In this document: piece after piece, positions 1-12,584 of the stretch
How the letters are laid out: every line of letters starts with the position of its first letter
Position numbering within the stretch: position 1 is the stretch's first letter
Source of the DNA: Plutella xylostella
Lineage: Eukaryota; Arthropoda; Insecta; Lepidoptera; Plutellidae
Assembly: GCF_932276165.1 (NCBI RefSeq)
Contig: NC_064001.1
Span: forward strand, 10,891,001 to 10,955,000
DNA length: 64,000 bases
Direction of reading: 5' to 3'
The notes under the pieces: generated by a model
The model's database searches: none
What the model saw: the letters and a program-made list of their open reading frames with translations, nothing else
What the model was told of the DNA's origin: nothing
Translations under genes and position numbers: made by a program

Positions 1-349
1 AGGAGCCTAAAGCTCTAGAAAGCCTGAACAGCAAGACTACAATGATAAGAATTTTTCTGTTCATTGTAGTATGTATGTATGTATGTATTGCACAAAACCC
101 AGCCAGGAGTTACCCTGCATCCTGGATTACGCCAGGCCAACCAGGCAGCACATAGTTTTTAAGAGGAGGGGGAACACACGCTCAGGGATAGGTAAGGAAA
201 GTGAGTATAATCGACCGAGTATGCACCCTAATAAGCCAATATAGGAGGTAGGGTACGGGTAGGAATAAGGTTTGTGGAGAGCGTAATTTGTTAGCCTTCT
301 TGGCATGTCTGGGTGCATGTGATACATTCTTCTTCGTGTTGCTGCTGCT

Positions 350-1400
350 CGGGTCTGATATCCTGTTCCAGTCCATGGAATGGTCCTGTGCTGATGCTGA
401 AGTGGTCCTGTGCTGATGCTGAACTGGTCCTGTGTTGATGCTGTAGTGTGTGCCAGTAGATGGCTGGAGTGGTCTTGTGCTGATGCTGAACTGGTCCTGT
501 GCTGATGCTGTAGTGTGTCCTGTGCTGTTGCTGAAGTGGTCCTGTGCTGACGCTGAAGTGGTCCTGTGTTGATGCTGTAGTCTGTGTCTGTAGATGGCTG
601 GAGTGGTCCTGTGCTGATGCTGGAGTGGTCCTGTGCTGATGCTGTAGTGTGTGCCAGTAGATGGCTGGAGTGATCCTGTGCTGATGCTGAAGTGGTCCAG
701 TGCTGATGCTGTAGTGTGTCCCTGTAGATGGCTGGGGTGGTCCTGTGCTGATGCTGGAGTTGTCCTGTGCTGATGCTGTAGTGGAGTGACTGTAGATGGC
801 TGGAGTGGTTCTGTGCTGATGCTGGAGTGGTCCTGTGCTGACGCTGAAGTAGTCCTGTGCTGATGCTGTAGTATGTGACTGTAGATAGCTGGAGTGGTCC
901 TGTGCTGATGCTGTAGTGGAGTGACTGTAGATGGCTGGAGTGGTTCTGTGCTGATGCTGGAGTGGTCCTGTGCTGACGCTGAAGTAGTCCTGTGCTGATG
1001 CTGTAGTATGTGACTGTAGATAGCTGGAGTGGTCCTGTGCTGATGCTGTAGTGGAGTGACTGTAGATGGCTGGAGTGGTTCTGTGCTGATGCTGGAGTGG
1101 TCCTGTGCTGACGCTGAAGTAGTCCTGTGCTGATACTGTAGTATGTGACTGTAGATAGCTGGAGTGGTCCTGTGCTGATGCTGTAGTGGAGTGACTGTAG
1201 ATGGCTGGAGTGGTTCTGTGTTGATGCTGGAGTGGTCCTGTGCTGACGCTGAAGTAGTCCTGTGCTGATGCTGTAGTATGTGACTGTAGATAGCTGGAGT
1301 GGTCCTGTGCTGATGCTGTAGTGGAGTGACTGTAGATGGCTGGAGTAGTCCTGTCCTGATGCTGCAGTGAGTGACTGTAGATGGCTTAAGTGGTCCTGTG
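350..1400. repeat. Minisatellite with 135-bp higher-order unit
   Basis: The stretch consists of degenerate 21-24 bp units built around GTCCTGTGCTGATGCTG, with spacer units containing TGTAGATGGCTGGAG. From about 760 to 1340 the units are organised in a higher-order repeat. The marker GTAGATAGCTGG recurs at 881, 1016, 1151 and 1286, exactly 135 bp apart. No open frame of useful length crosses it, so I regard it as non-coding satellite DNA, possibly intronic to the Dpr-like gene to its right. Confidence 0.9.
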
Positions 1401-1440
1401 TCTGATACTGCAGTTATGCTGTAGCTGTAGATTTCTGTAG

Positions 1441-3180
1441 CGTTCCTGTGGCTTACGTCTGTGACTTCTGAGCTGGGTAGTGGTTTACAGGATTGATGAT
1501 ACTTATTCTGTGTTTGTGTGTGTCTTCGATTGGTGGCGATAATTGATTGAAAATAAATTGATTGTTATCTTCCATTTATTATTCAGTTCTAGCGGTGGAT
1601 ACTCGTGTAGGCAACGGTTGCATATGAACTATAGTTGCTATAATGATTTTATTATATTTTATCTTGTGTTCGTTTTTCAGTTTCCCTTGAATGGTTCGTT
1701 GATGTAGACAGCTACATATCATCATATACCAAGCGGTCAAAAATACTTGGTAGGATTCCATTAAAATATTCGGTGAGCTATTGTTTTAGGGGTACAGTTT
1801 CTGTCTATAAACTTGTTTGTTATATTCTGCTTAAAAGTATCTTTGTTGCAATGTGGGAATTTAGTTTAACAAACTTTGGCTTTGTCTACTTTTTCCCCAT
1901 TGTTTCAGTTTGGGTCTATTTTATGGCTTGCAGATGTTCCGTTTCTTTTGGCGCAATGGGTCTAATGCAGGGGTTTTTTTTAAAAAAAAAAAATATTCTG
2001 GTCTGAAAGAGAGCTTATTTCTAAGAATTGCGTTTGCTGTGGAAACAATATTAGTCAGTGGTCCTAAACCCTGCACATGTTTGTATAATAGGATTACTTA
2101 CGTTAGTTTCCAGGCATTGTTAATTAAAATATATATTATGTTAAGTTTGTTCATGCAATGAATAAATTGGTGATGTTTTAATTTACTAACTAAAGTTTTT
2201 ATTCGTTGGTATTTTGCTGGATGGTGTAAGTGTCGTGCTAGATTTTTTGGACACGCACTGGTTTCGTTATTAATCCTTTTCAAAATGTAACAGATCTTAG
2301 GAACACTGTTCATGCAATAAAAGAATTTGAGTTTTTTGTTGTTGACTATAGATAAATGCATTTGGTGATATTCTGCTGGATACTGTGCTATTTGGATAAG
2401 TACAAGTTAAAATTAAAGCAATATGAGATTCTTTTTTTCTTTCCCTGTTCAAAAAATTGCAATAATCACCACGTTTTGCTTAGTTCAAGTAACCACTACT
2501 TTCGTTCAGGACATATTGAGATAAAAGGCTTTTAATTTCAAATGTATTCGGAAGGATGATAAAGTATGCTGATTGCCTTCTGTCAGGTGCCCTGAAGGTC
2601 TAGCTGGTCAAACTACGGTGTTGCGGATAGTTGGTATTTCTGAAGCAACGTCAGCTGGTCTCTAAATCGGGATTGGAATTCTCTCACCAGATTCTCACGG
2701 ATGCTTTAGGTTATGACGGTGGCGGATGGCGAACTTATATCACGCCTATAAAGGGGCTGCGTCACACTATAATTTATACACTTCACACACTAGAACCGCG
2801 CACTTTAATGAAATGACTATATTGATACAAGGCAAGAGATTAGGTAATTTGACACTATAGTATACACATTGCAAAACTTTTTCAATAAATAAGAGATCAC
2901 TTAATATAGATACTTATAAAGACTCAAGCTTTCGTACAACGGTTACTGATAAACAAAAGGCAACGCGAAACAAAGGATTTTTATGCGCAAGGGCCAGCGG
3001 CCAACACGTGTTGGGGCCCGGGAGCGCCCGGCGGACCCGACCGTCCCGCTTGCCTGTCACAATGCCTATCAGAATTTTTCTGTTCATTGTAGACTGCTTT
3101 ATTAGTTATTTTGATGTTCTTAGTATCATTGCAGGTTTCATTTAACTATTTCCATGATTATGGAACATGATAGTAAACTA
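1441..3180. other. No gene seen; AT-rich sequence
   Basis: No exon with plausible splice signals or family resemblance was found. A GC-rich patch lies near 3000-3055. A 22-bp segment at 3071-3092 is repeated exactly at 48-69, which suggests a dispersed repeat end. The Dpr-like gene should continue into lower coordinates, so this may be intron. Confidence 0.5.
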
Positions 3181-3185
3181 TAAAG

Positions 3186-3380
3186 CTACGTCCGCACAGG
3201 TAAGATCTAGAATCTTCGAGAACGGCCGCATTGCGCGCTTGGCGCCTAGCTAGTCGCTTTAGCGTTTATCAATGCGGCCGATCACGAAGATTCTAGAACG
3301 TTCGTTTTACTGAGCTACTCGCTTAGTAACTCGCTAGACGCTAGGCGCATAGCAAACCCCCTGCCTGTGCGTAGGGAGCC
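3186..3380. repeat. Foldback MITE-like element
   Basis: Two arms are inverted copies: one around 3207-3235 (CTAGAATCTTCG, CGGCCGCATTG) and one around 3268-3300. The outer ends resemble each other in inverted form as well (CGCACAGG at the left, CCTGTGCG at the right). There is no coding capacity. It lies next to the splice donor of the Dpr-like exon ending at 3399. Confidence 0.6.
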
Positions 3381-3398
3381 TAAACATGAGAGACTTAC

Positions 3399-6300
3399 CC
3401 AGCACGGTGAGGTTAAAGAAGAGGCTCATCTTGGGCTCGGTGTTGAGCTGGCACTCGTAGCGGCCGGCGTCGGATAGCCGCACCTCCCCGAGCGTGAGCC
3501 GGTGCGTGACCGCGTCCGTGCCGGCCCGGTCCGCGTCCGTGCCGGTCCGGGCCGGGGCCGACACGTGCACGCGCGCGTCCATCGTGAACACCATGCCGCC
3601 CGCCGCCAGGATCTGCAGGTCGCGCGACCGCACCCACGACACCTGCACGATAAAAATACATAATTCTTGTAGCAAACCATCTTATTGGACCATGTTTGTT
3701 CTATGAGAGCGCTCTCTTATTTACGTATGTAAGTAGGTGGTATTGTAAAGGAGTATCAAGTACGATATAAACAGCATGACGCGCACATAGTCCTGCTTTA
3801 GCAACGCTCCAGAGAACGTACAACGTACAGTCTTTGATAAGTTACAATGTTTCAGGTTTATTTAGAAACTACGCACCACGATGTTATAGCTACATTGAGA
3901 AACATCGCTTAATGTGTAGGATAGTGTGTTTGTTTATTCGCTCCGCAGTGAATCAGTCACTGGTCAGTGCGCCCGTTTGAAACGAATGTGTGTTGTGAAA
4001 GTCCACCTGGAAGTGTTCCATCGCGGCCGCGCGCTGCCAACACTCGCTAACACTCGCCAACGTGCCACGCGCCGCCCACAATATAAATAAGTACATAATA
4101 TTTAGAAATAATATTTAGATTAACCGTTGGAAAATTGAAAATTATTGGAGTACTTTCCGTACAATTTATTAGTTAAATATTAAGTAGGTACTATTTAAGT
4201 TTATTGGGTAAGAAGTTCGTAACCTTTCGTCTGCAAGTTCGACTTGCAACGAACACACGATACAGTATAATTTAAGGAACTTAAATACTCCTCTAACTGA
4301 TCCTTTCACCACTATAATGCTTTTGGATTGCTTTTCTCTTCCTTTTACATGTGCGAGTGGCCGGCCGTGCAGTCGGCCCCGTGGCGCCTCGCTGCCCCAG
4401 TCTTTCTAAACATAATCATCCAAATTCACAACACTTTTATCACTGCCATATTTCACCGCGTCCATTCTAGCAGCTCGTTGTATGTTTATTAGAACAGATA
4501 TAGTTTACACCGAAAGAAATAAAGTTATCTCAATAGATTGTGGAATGAAAGATAGCCCATCTTATGTGTTTATATTGAGTCCATAATTTACAGTCGATGT
4601 CTATTTTGATCCTCAATGATGTGCAGTGGTTTCCAGTTTACTTTGGCATATCTCGTTGATTTCTGCGATCGGAGATGTGTCCCCGGAATTAAGATATTGG
4701 CAGAGTGCGCTTCCGGCGGCCCACGCGTGGCGCCGCGTGCTGTGACGTCACACGCACACACAAACACACGCACAGACGTCGCACACGCTCCAGGTGTCCC
4801 ATCGCCAAGGCTCCTCCTCTACATATCGTGTCGGTGACAAACAAGACTAGGCTTTGACACTGTGGTGAAAGGATTGGCTTCTCCAATTAGAGACAGTCGC
4901 TGATTGCCCAGGTAGCACTGAGCCCTTTCGTGTACCCCACAAGGGATATATACTGCATTCCTGGCGACTTGCCCCCGAGCCGTCGATCCGTCACTGTATC
5001 AACACATTAGCTCGTGGCTGCAGCACGAAGCCACACTCCGCGTGTTGCGTCAGCGCGTGTCGATCTCTGATGATGTTCCGACTGAAGCATGTTGTGTGCG
5101 GAATGTATCTGACGGCTATTTTCAGTTTTTGTTTATCGAATGTTTTCTTTGGGTATTTCGGCACGAATATTTGGAAATGACATCAAACACTGAAATTAAA
5201 CTTCATCGGAGAACAGAATGTTTCTAACTCCGTACAAAGAATCTGCAACTTCGATTAACTATCAATCGATTATTTGCTAAACACCATCCAGCATTCCTTG
5301 TTATCTTAACGGCGTCGTTTAAACTTTGATGTCCAGAACCCACTTCTAGTTGGAGCTCGCTACATTCCGCGATTGCAGTTATAAGCAAACGTGCTCTCGA
5401 ATTGGTTCGCTATTTTTATAGTTTTGTCGAAACCATTTAACAATTCCTAAATCTAGGAAACAGTGAGGCGAGTGGTTCTAGAAATAGAAGTGATTGGAAT
5501 GTGCGGTGCGGTACAATGTCGCCGCGCTTCATTGTGGACGCGCCATTGTGACCACTTCACGGTGCTTAGTCGACTACTGAGAACACGGCAGGGTTACTAA
5601 TTCTTAGCTGCACGACCTATACGAAGATACTCACAAGAATACTTATTCATAATGATAATTCAGTGCTACTCGGGAGCTAGGCTGGCTGAGCTGAAATCAA
5701 GGGGATATGTACAAAGGTTCCACTCGAGAGAGCCACGTACAGGAACTTCACCCCCTATGAGAATAGAATAGAATAGAATAGATAATTCAGTGTAGCCAAC
5801 TAGCCATCGTCCATTCCATCAGTGGCCTTCGCTTAGAGCTTTTAAAAACTGCCAGCTGCGAGTGGAGCAAACTAGACACAAGCATTAGGAATCGATAATC
5901 AGCACCTCTTGAAAATTTAAGAATATATTTCCTCAACGGCCGCTAATGGCGGTGCTGCGGTAGAATGACCGAGTACCCACCGTGGTCTCCTTCAGGTTCT
6001 GGACTGGGCACTCGAAGGTGACGTCATCCCCGCGAGCCGCCAGCAGTGACGTCACGGCGGGCAGGAAGCGGGGCGCGGGGGGCGCGGGGGGAGGCAAGCG
6101 CGCCGTCACCACCTCGCAGTCGCCGCCGCGCCAACCTGCGGAGGCATCGGCGCATGAGACACATGTATGACGCGAGCACTGGCAATGGATCTGTCATTTA
6201 TATGGGGTCCATGAAAGGAGCATTCCCGCTTGACGTGTCACCTGTTCCTTACATACGTCTGGCGCACCCTGGGCACCTAGGCAGTCATACAATTATGAGG

Positions 6301-9300
6301 TATACAACATGCATACAATTATACAATTATGAAGCTTCTGCTGACACACTTACTCAGAATGATCTCATTTAGTTCTTACAACTTGAACATGTGCGAACGA
6401 AAATTAAAAAAACTATGTTCATAAAGTTCATATTTTTCTTTTACTTGACACGGCTTTCTATCTAAATTCTAGCACGAGAAGATCGCAGTGTCCACACAGC
6501 GCGCGCCGGAGTGGCAGCCGCAGGAGTGGCAGGTTAACAATGGAGAGTGTACAAAGATGGTACAAAGTACAAAGGGCATGTATTTAACGGTGATATCCGA
6601 AAGCACCCGTATCATGAGTAACACCTTCGGAGTAACATTCGAATAGTCACTGAAAGCTGGTTGAGAGGGTTTCGGAAAAGATTCCATACATTTTTACATG
6701 AAGTACAGTTCAGTACAGTTGGTATACGTTTGACATATTAACAAATCAAAATCTATCTGGTGTTGGCTGCTGTTGGATGGACTCATGAAACATTCGAACT
6801 TACTCTAGTAGAGTCATTCAAATATACATGACCTATCAGTATCATCATCATCAGGCCGTGGGCCTCTCCCAAAGCACGCCAGTGGATGCGATCTTTAGCT
6901 TTCCGCATCCAATCATATCCAGCCACCTTTCGCAAGTCGTCATCCCATCTAGCCGGAGGGCGTCCCACACTACGTTTGCCTATCAGTATTGTATGAATTA
7001 AATTTTATTATATGCACTCCTGCGTAGCCAAAACCAAATATTACAGGGGGGGGTCAGTGCCTTAATGGCTGAACTTTTAGTAGAAGGTAGCGCCATCTCT
7101 TTATATTACTCTTAATACCAAAAAAGATGTAAGATGGCGTTATCAACAAGACCATAGAACAATAACAATACCATAGAACAATAACAAGACACATAGATAA
7201 GTAGTATTTCAATGTTAACATTGTCATGATCTATGGCTATTATGAAGAAATTGCGTGTCAGTGTCAGTTCAGTTGTCTTACAATGTCTCGCAAATAACAT
7301 TTTTGTAATAAAAGATTATACTCTCGGTATACTTATCGTTATTTATAAATTTTATATACCGACAAATAAAAATAAACATGGTGTGTTAAGAAAAAGCATC
7401 TTTATCCGCAAAAAGTGTTTTTATGAAATTCTTGTGACCTGACAGATTCCATATGGATCCAGGTTCCATGTAGTTCCACGGGAACCGAGCTGAAATGGCG
7501 GCACTGGCAAAGAGCGATCGACATCTTCATATCCGCTGAAGATTAAAATACTATGTGTACCAAACTGATAAATGTCGTCAAAGATTTGCCTCGCGAGGAT
7601 AAATGATGCACTATTAGACGAAATGACCTTATCACCACAAGTGACAAGATTTGCTTCTCTTGGGAAACATAAACTAGCAAAACATGAAGTGGTTTTCATG
7701 GTGAAAGGAATAAAAAAGGAATACACACACCCACTCGCATATTATTTTACAAGTGACATGAACAAAACTGAACTGAAACATTGTTATATGCGAGGTAATA
7801 AAGAATTATATAATAATTTGTTTTTTATTTATTGTTGCATGTAGGTAGGTACATAAATAGATTGAACTTACATTTAGCTAATAAATGTAATAACTGTTGT
7901 GTGGTGTAACTACGTTAAGGCAAATATGTCTTATATATTTATAGATTGAAGTTAATAGCCGGATCCCCACCAGACGATCCAACGTGATCCGATCGCGCGA
8001 TCCAAGAAATCTTACATACTAAACTTCTTGGATCGGGCGATCGGATCGCATTGGATCGTTTGGTGGAGATCCGGCTATTAACTTGTGATAACAATATCTA
8101 TATATATATACAGGGTGTCCCAACAGGGCACCCTGTATGTATGTACAATGAGGCTGAGAAATATAAAGAGATGGCGTGGCGCTGTTCAGTATGACGTATA
8201 GAGTATGACAAAAAACTCCTCGACATGCCACTCTTTTCACAATTGTTTATTTTTTCTCTATGAAATATTATGATGATTTGACATTTAAGGAAGATGTCCA
8301 AATTGTACAGAATAAGGTTAAATCAGCACGACATAACACAACCCATCTGCAGTCACTCTGTGGAGCCGTAAATAGCCGCATGCAGGAGGGTTACTCCAGC
8401 TTATCAAATAATTTACGAATGGCAGGATTCGTGGTTAGCGCAGCAGCTAAAATGTTGTTATTCTCTAGCTAGAGCGACCTCAGGCGATGCCAGATGTGGC
8501 TGCTCGTTATTGACTTGACCCGGCGAGTCAATGCGGATAATCACGTTTACAAGAAATATGGCTTTTTGAATCTGTTTATTTATCGGTCGCGTGCGAAACG
8601 TTTTGCGTTGAAGCAATAATCATAGCAAGATACTGTTTAGTATTACAGTGAAACCTGAACCTGGGTAACGAGGAAAACTCCATATCTGCGACATAATATG
8701 CGGAAGTCTCGTTTTATTGAATGATTATAATAAAAGTTTACATGAAATGGCGAAATCATCAGAATTAGGTTACCATTATTGAAAAATGAGTCCTAAGGTA
8801 AAATGGAGCTAACCGATTTTGATGGCAAACAACAACTCAAATGAATATGAACCCGCTCGCTGCCGCTGGTGGATCACAACATGCAACATGCCCACTGCGT
8901 GTCGAGTGTGTCGACACACCGCGGACGCGCTGCGGGCGCACGTGCGGCCTCACCCCACAACACACCAGCACAAGTACCTACTCATAACAAAGTAGTCATC
9001 GCCATAAGAGGGGAACCCGACAACAATCATTTCATCCTAATTCAAACCTCTCTATCCGTGATCGCTTAAACTATTCCGACATCACGCACGCAGCTATTAT
9101 ATGAACTCTAAATAAGTTTTTTTCGTTACGACAACAAAGATTAAATAGACGTCCTCCTAAAATAGCATAACATTTCACGCTTTCGAAGTGACACGCGCGA
9201 GAGGGGCCTAAAATAACACGCGTTGACAGCAGCTCTAGATATGTAGTGTACCTGTTCCAGCACAGGTGATCACCGTGGCCGGGGGGCCGCGGGGGGGCAC

Positions 9301-10469
9301 GGAGGGCGGGGGACACTCGCGGCCACGTGGTGGTGCTATCGCTGGTGCTGACGCAGCGGATGTGCGCGGTATTCCTGAACGAGGAGTGACCGGATGTGCG
9401 ACATGTGCACCGGAAGTGCCGCCATATTGGCGCGTGAGCTCAGCGCAGAGGTATCCGATTAGATTCCTCGAAGTGGGTGAAAGAATCACGGCATGGCGCC
9501 CGCTGACTCACTACATTATTAATACAAACAGATTTATACAAACACTTTATTGCTGTTTCTTTGATGAAAATGGCATGCAAGTGCCCGTGTTCTGGCTCTA
9601 CCGAGTAAACTGATGGGGCACACATTTATGAGCCGCGTCCACTCAATGGCGAGCTAATTTACTGCCATGCGGAGTACATGATCCGGGGCAGTTAAACGAT
9701 TCTAATAAATAATTTATGGACGCTCTGTTCCTGGAGCTTTAGCAGTAAACAGGAGTGAGGCGGGGGCGGGGTGAGGCCGGGGCGGGGCGCGGGGGCGACA
9801 CACTGCGGCCCACTACTATCGGCTACTTTTAACTTTCTTTTTATAAACCAAAAATAATCCTCATACTACTGCCAATACTAGCTCGGCCGCTACTGCCATG
9901 TCGCTAATTAATAGAACACTGCGCGCCGCATCAGTGCTCACTGAATCACGAAATAGAAGCAATGGTATCGTCGTGGGGCTTATACAATATTACACAGGTA
10001 ACCGGCAGTGGTTTTTATTATGTATGAGGAGAGCGGAGAGCACTATGTGACGTCACTTGCGGCGCCGTCTGTGTCCAGCAGTGGACATGTTGGCTGATAA
10101 TGATGACTGACAAATGATATATTGAACTCATTTCTCCCGATTTTCGCTCTCTGGACATACTTTAGCATACGAAATATCTCGTATTTTTTAACTAAAATAT
10201 TCTATAAAACACACGAGATATGTCGTATGTTGAGATGATGTCGAGTGAGAGTAAATTGGCCCCTGCCCAGAGATCAGCAGCGTGCACGGGTATTATCCCA
10301 GGCTAGATAATAAAGATGACCCCTCCAACACGGTGGCATATTGGGAGGGCTAGGGGTCTTGGTTTAGTTGACATGCATTTTTTGGAGTTGAAGAAATGTA
10401 TTATGGTGAATACTTACCGACTAGCGGCAGTAGAGTCAGCAGCAACAGCCGCGCGCTCGCGCTCCGCAT
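3399..10469 (-). CDS. Dpr-family immunoglobulin protein, 5' three exons
   Basis: Three minus-strand exons fit together: 10418-10469 (start Met plus hydrophobic signal peptide MRSASARLLLLTLLPLV), 5981-6135 and 3399-3642. Donors are GTAAGT, GTGGGT and GTAAGT, and acceptors end in CAG. Phases agree (1, 0, 1). The second exon ends in the first Ig strand pair (VTFECPVQNLKETT). The third continues VSWVRSRDLQIL and ends with DAGRYECQLNTEPKMS, giving the Ig Cys-Trp-Cys pattern and the W-(V/I)-R-x-R-D-L signature typical of Defective proboscis extension response proteins, which pair with DIP proteins at neuronal surfaces. The last exon leaves phase 1, so the second Ig domain and membrane anchor must lie beyond the left edge. 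Odd point: a GC-rich 21-bp tandem duplication at 3510-3551 lengthens the loop before VTHRLTLGEVR. The family is clear; the exact paralogue is not. Confidence 0.75.
3724..5950. other. Intronic sequence of the Dpr-like gene, no exon seen
   Basis: AT-rich and moderately GC-rich DNA between two Dpr-like exons. I found no splice-compatible open segment. A short (GAATA)n run occurs near 5759-5782. Confidence 0.45.
6840..6985 (-). pseudogene. 3' end of an RTE-like LINE reverse transcriptase
   Basis: On the minus strand the sequence reads VGRPPARWDDDLRKVAGYDWMRKAKDRIHWRALGEAHG. This is the C-terminal tail typical of insect endonuclease-reverse transcriptase LINEs, followed by an (ATG/ATC)n tail at 6840-6854. 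Only the last ~40 codons remain, so it is a 5'-truncated copy in intronic DNA of the Dpr-like gene. Confidence 0.7.
7567..7800 (+). pseudogene. P-element/THAP9-like transposase fragment
   Basis: The plus strand encodes SSKICLARINDALLDE, then LAKHEVVFMVKGI and HPLAYYFTSDMNKTELKH. This order (loss of the small DNA-binding part, then a VFMV(K/R)G block and a P-(V/L)-AYYF block) resembles the N-terminal half of P-element and THAP9 transposases. No THAP zinc finger and no catalytic domain remain, and the flanking sequence is not open. I assign it as a decayed fragment by family resemblance only. Confidence 0.5.
7951..8082. repeat. Near-perfect hairpin MITE
   Basis: The 132-bp segment is almost fully self-complementary. 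The left arm begins GTTAATAGCCGGATC, the right arm ends GATCCGGCTATTAAC, and the arms of ~58 bp differ at only a few positions. The loop is about 15 bp. No coding capacity. Confidence 0.85.
8110..8136. repeat. Short inverted repeat ACAGGGTG...CACCCTGT
   Basis: A compact hairpin follows a (TA)n run. Ends of this type are common termini of insect DNA transposons. The rest of the element could not be delimited. Confidence 0.4.
8241..9251. other. No gene recognised
   Basis: Between the repeats and the putative cassette exon I see only short open stretches without family resemblance or splice support. Confidence 0.4.
9252..9347 (-). CDS. Possible phase-1 cassette exon of the Dpr-like gene
   Basis: A 96-nt minus-strand segment is flanked by an acceptor (GCGTCAG) and a donor (GTACAC). 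It is open in the phase required between the signal-peptide exon and the first Ig exon, so inclusion would add 32 codons (proline-rich, ending TVITCAGT) without changing frame. The polypyrimidine tract is weak and the protein segment matches nothing I know. It could be a chance open stretch in GC-rich DNA. Confidence 0.25.
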
Positions 10470-11092
10470 GGTCACCACTGTACGTGTCCTGCACTGTACC
10501 CGGCGGTTCACTGATCACTCACTGTACCTCACTCAATATGAACATTGTGCATAATGTTTACATTGTCACATACGATTGATACGATTCACAGTATAAATTG
10601 TACTAAATCAGACACATGTTTCTTCAATAGACACGATTACAAATCATAACTCTAAAAGTTGATGTTTGTGGTTGAGCTCTGGTCATTTAAATCTGAAACA
10701 AAACAAAAAAACAATTTTAAGTAAAATGAAAGTGCTAATATTGTAAACGCAACGCGTTGATGTCTTTTGTATAGCGCGGCTGCACGTGGCGTGCAATCTA
10801 CGAAAAAGTTTCGTAATATTTTTTTATAGGTACTAGCATTTTTTAACGATAAATAACCATAACAACTGTAACGTCCACTTAATTATAGTAAAAATACTTG
10901 CCCTATGGAGACCGAACACTAGAGTTTATAGTGCAGTTAAAATTTATGTGAAATTAATAAACATTGTACCGATCGTGTGTGTGTCTGGATGACGACGACA
11001 TTCACGTGGGAACATCCATACAACATAAAATTTCATGAAGCTATTAAGGTTTAGATAAGTTTTTTAGTAAGTACCTATTGTGAATATCCCAC

Positions 11093-11260
11093 TAATCTTA
11101 TAAAGGCTAAATTCTGTGAGTATGTTTTGTTACTTATTCACATCAAAACGGCTGAACCGTTTTTAATGAAATTTGGTATGGAGTTAGCTGACACCCTGGA
11201 TTAACATTTAACATATAAGCAATTTTTTTTAAGGCGAATCGAAGCTCCCGGTACAGCTAG
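11093..11260. repeat. Dispersed LINE-3'-end/SINE repeat, copy 1
   Basis: The sequence contains the conserved blocks AATTTGGTATGGAGTTAGC and CGGCTGAACCG with an 'AATCTTATAAAGGC' end. The same blocks recur, in both orientations, at 25984-26145, 36526-36660, 39023-39282 and 41430-41635. This is a high-copy lepidopteran-type retroposon tail. Confidence 0.65.
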
Positions 11261-11487
11261 TTGTGTATAAATAAAATAAGTAACAACGATTTTGTTTTTG
11301 GAAGAAATTAGTGTAGTTGGTAATTTAAGTAGACTATTTGAAGTAGGTAGTTACTAACTGATGTTGTAGAGAGGACGCGATGCGGGCGGCGGCGGCTCCG
11401 GGGGTCCGCATTGTTGCTTAAATTTGTGTGAAACTGATACCATCTACTCAATTTTGTCGGTACTTTATAGATAAATTATGATTTTTG

Positions 11488-11530
11488 GGTGGTATTCTTA
11501 GTCATCTATCGACGACTAAGAATACCACCG
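11488..11530. repeat. 16-bp stem hairpin
   Basis: GGTGGTATTCTTAGTC pairs perfectly with GACTAAGAATACCACC across a 10-base loop. It is probably a MITE remnant, since no transcription unit ends here. Confidence 0.6.
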
Positions 11531-12584
11531 ATAAGATATCTACGTGCACATTATTCGGTCTCAGTTACAAAACTAGCCCAAACCGTTGCCACACCGACAG
11601 GAGGATGACAAATGTCCGCTCTCAGCTGATGAGTTAATTATTGCGGGCCGTGTCGCCAGCCGGCGCCCGGAGACGAGCAAAAACGACGCCTATTGCCCAA
11701 TCACAAACAACACTTGTGAAGTTTCACAGAGATTTACTGCTTCAGTGGGTGGCCGAATTCAAGCTTATTGGAGTAAAGTATTTCTGGCGAGATTTTGCCG
11801 ATGGCCGGCCTCTAGCGGGCAGGGCAGAGCTAACTAGGGCCACGATGGTGCCGTATATTTAGCTCCGAATGCCGCACAAAGGTTACCGCTCGACTGTCAG
11901 TCACTACACGTGTGTGAGTGTGTGAGTGACGTGTGTGTGTGTGTGAGTGGCACGCGTCGCTCGTACATCGACAGGTGGTCGCGAGCCATCTCTCTAAATT
12001 CCTTTCCTCCTGGTATTCTTATTCCTCATTGCTGAAGATCTTTTCCAATCTTAGATATTCAAATATAGCCTGCTTTATTTAAACCAACCGTAGTTTGTCT
12101 TGTTGTATTGTTTACATAGTTCAAAGCCCATCAAAATAATGTGGAGATGAGAGGACAACCACAGCGTAACTTCATCAGGCTAATATATAGTTCAAATACC
12201 TATACACCTAAGTATGATATAGTATGTAGTAAGTACTTATTTAATTATCTTATTAACCATGATAAGTGGTAAATGTATTATGTACTTACGCAAATTTATT
12301 ATTATTTGTACCTACTTTGGTCAGTTTTAGTCAATTTTGCTGCCGACTATTTAGTACGAAATTTTACTACTTGAGCATGCTTTAAAGGCATACTTGTTTC
12401 AGGCGTATTTGTTTCATAATTATGTACCTATACATAAGTACTTTATCTAAAACCTATCATTGTTTATATAAATAATTTAGACTAAGATGATACAATACCT
12501 AAACATTTAAAACCTAAGGACAAAATTTATTAATGTACGGATGCAGGTATTATATGTACTTCAATATTTTTTTGCATAATCAAT

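Noticed and set aside
11586..11862. Overlapping short frames in a GC-rich islet
   Set aside because: No family resemblance, no splice support and no initiator context. Left as unexplained sequence.
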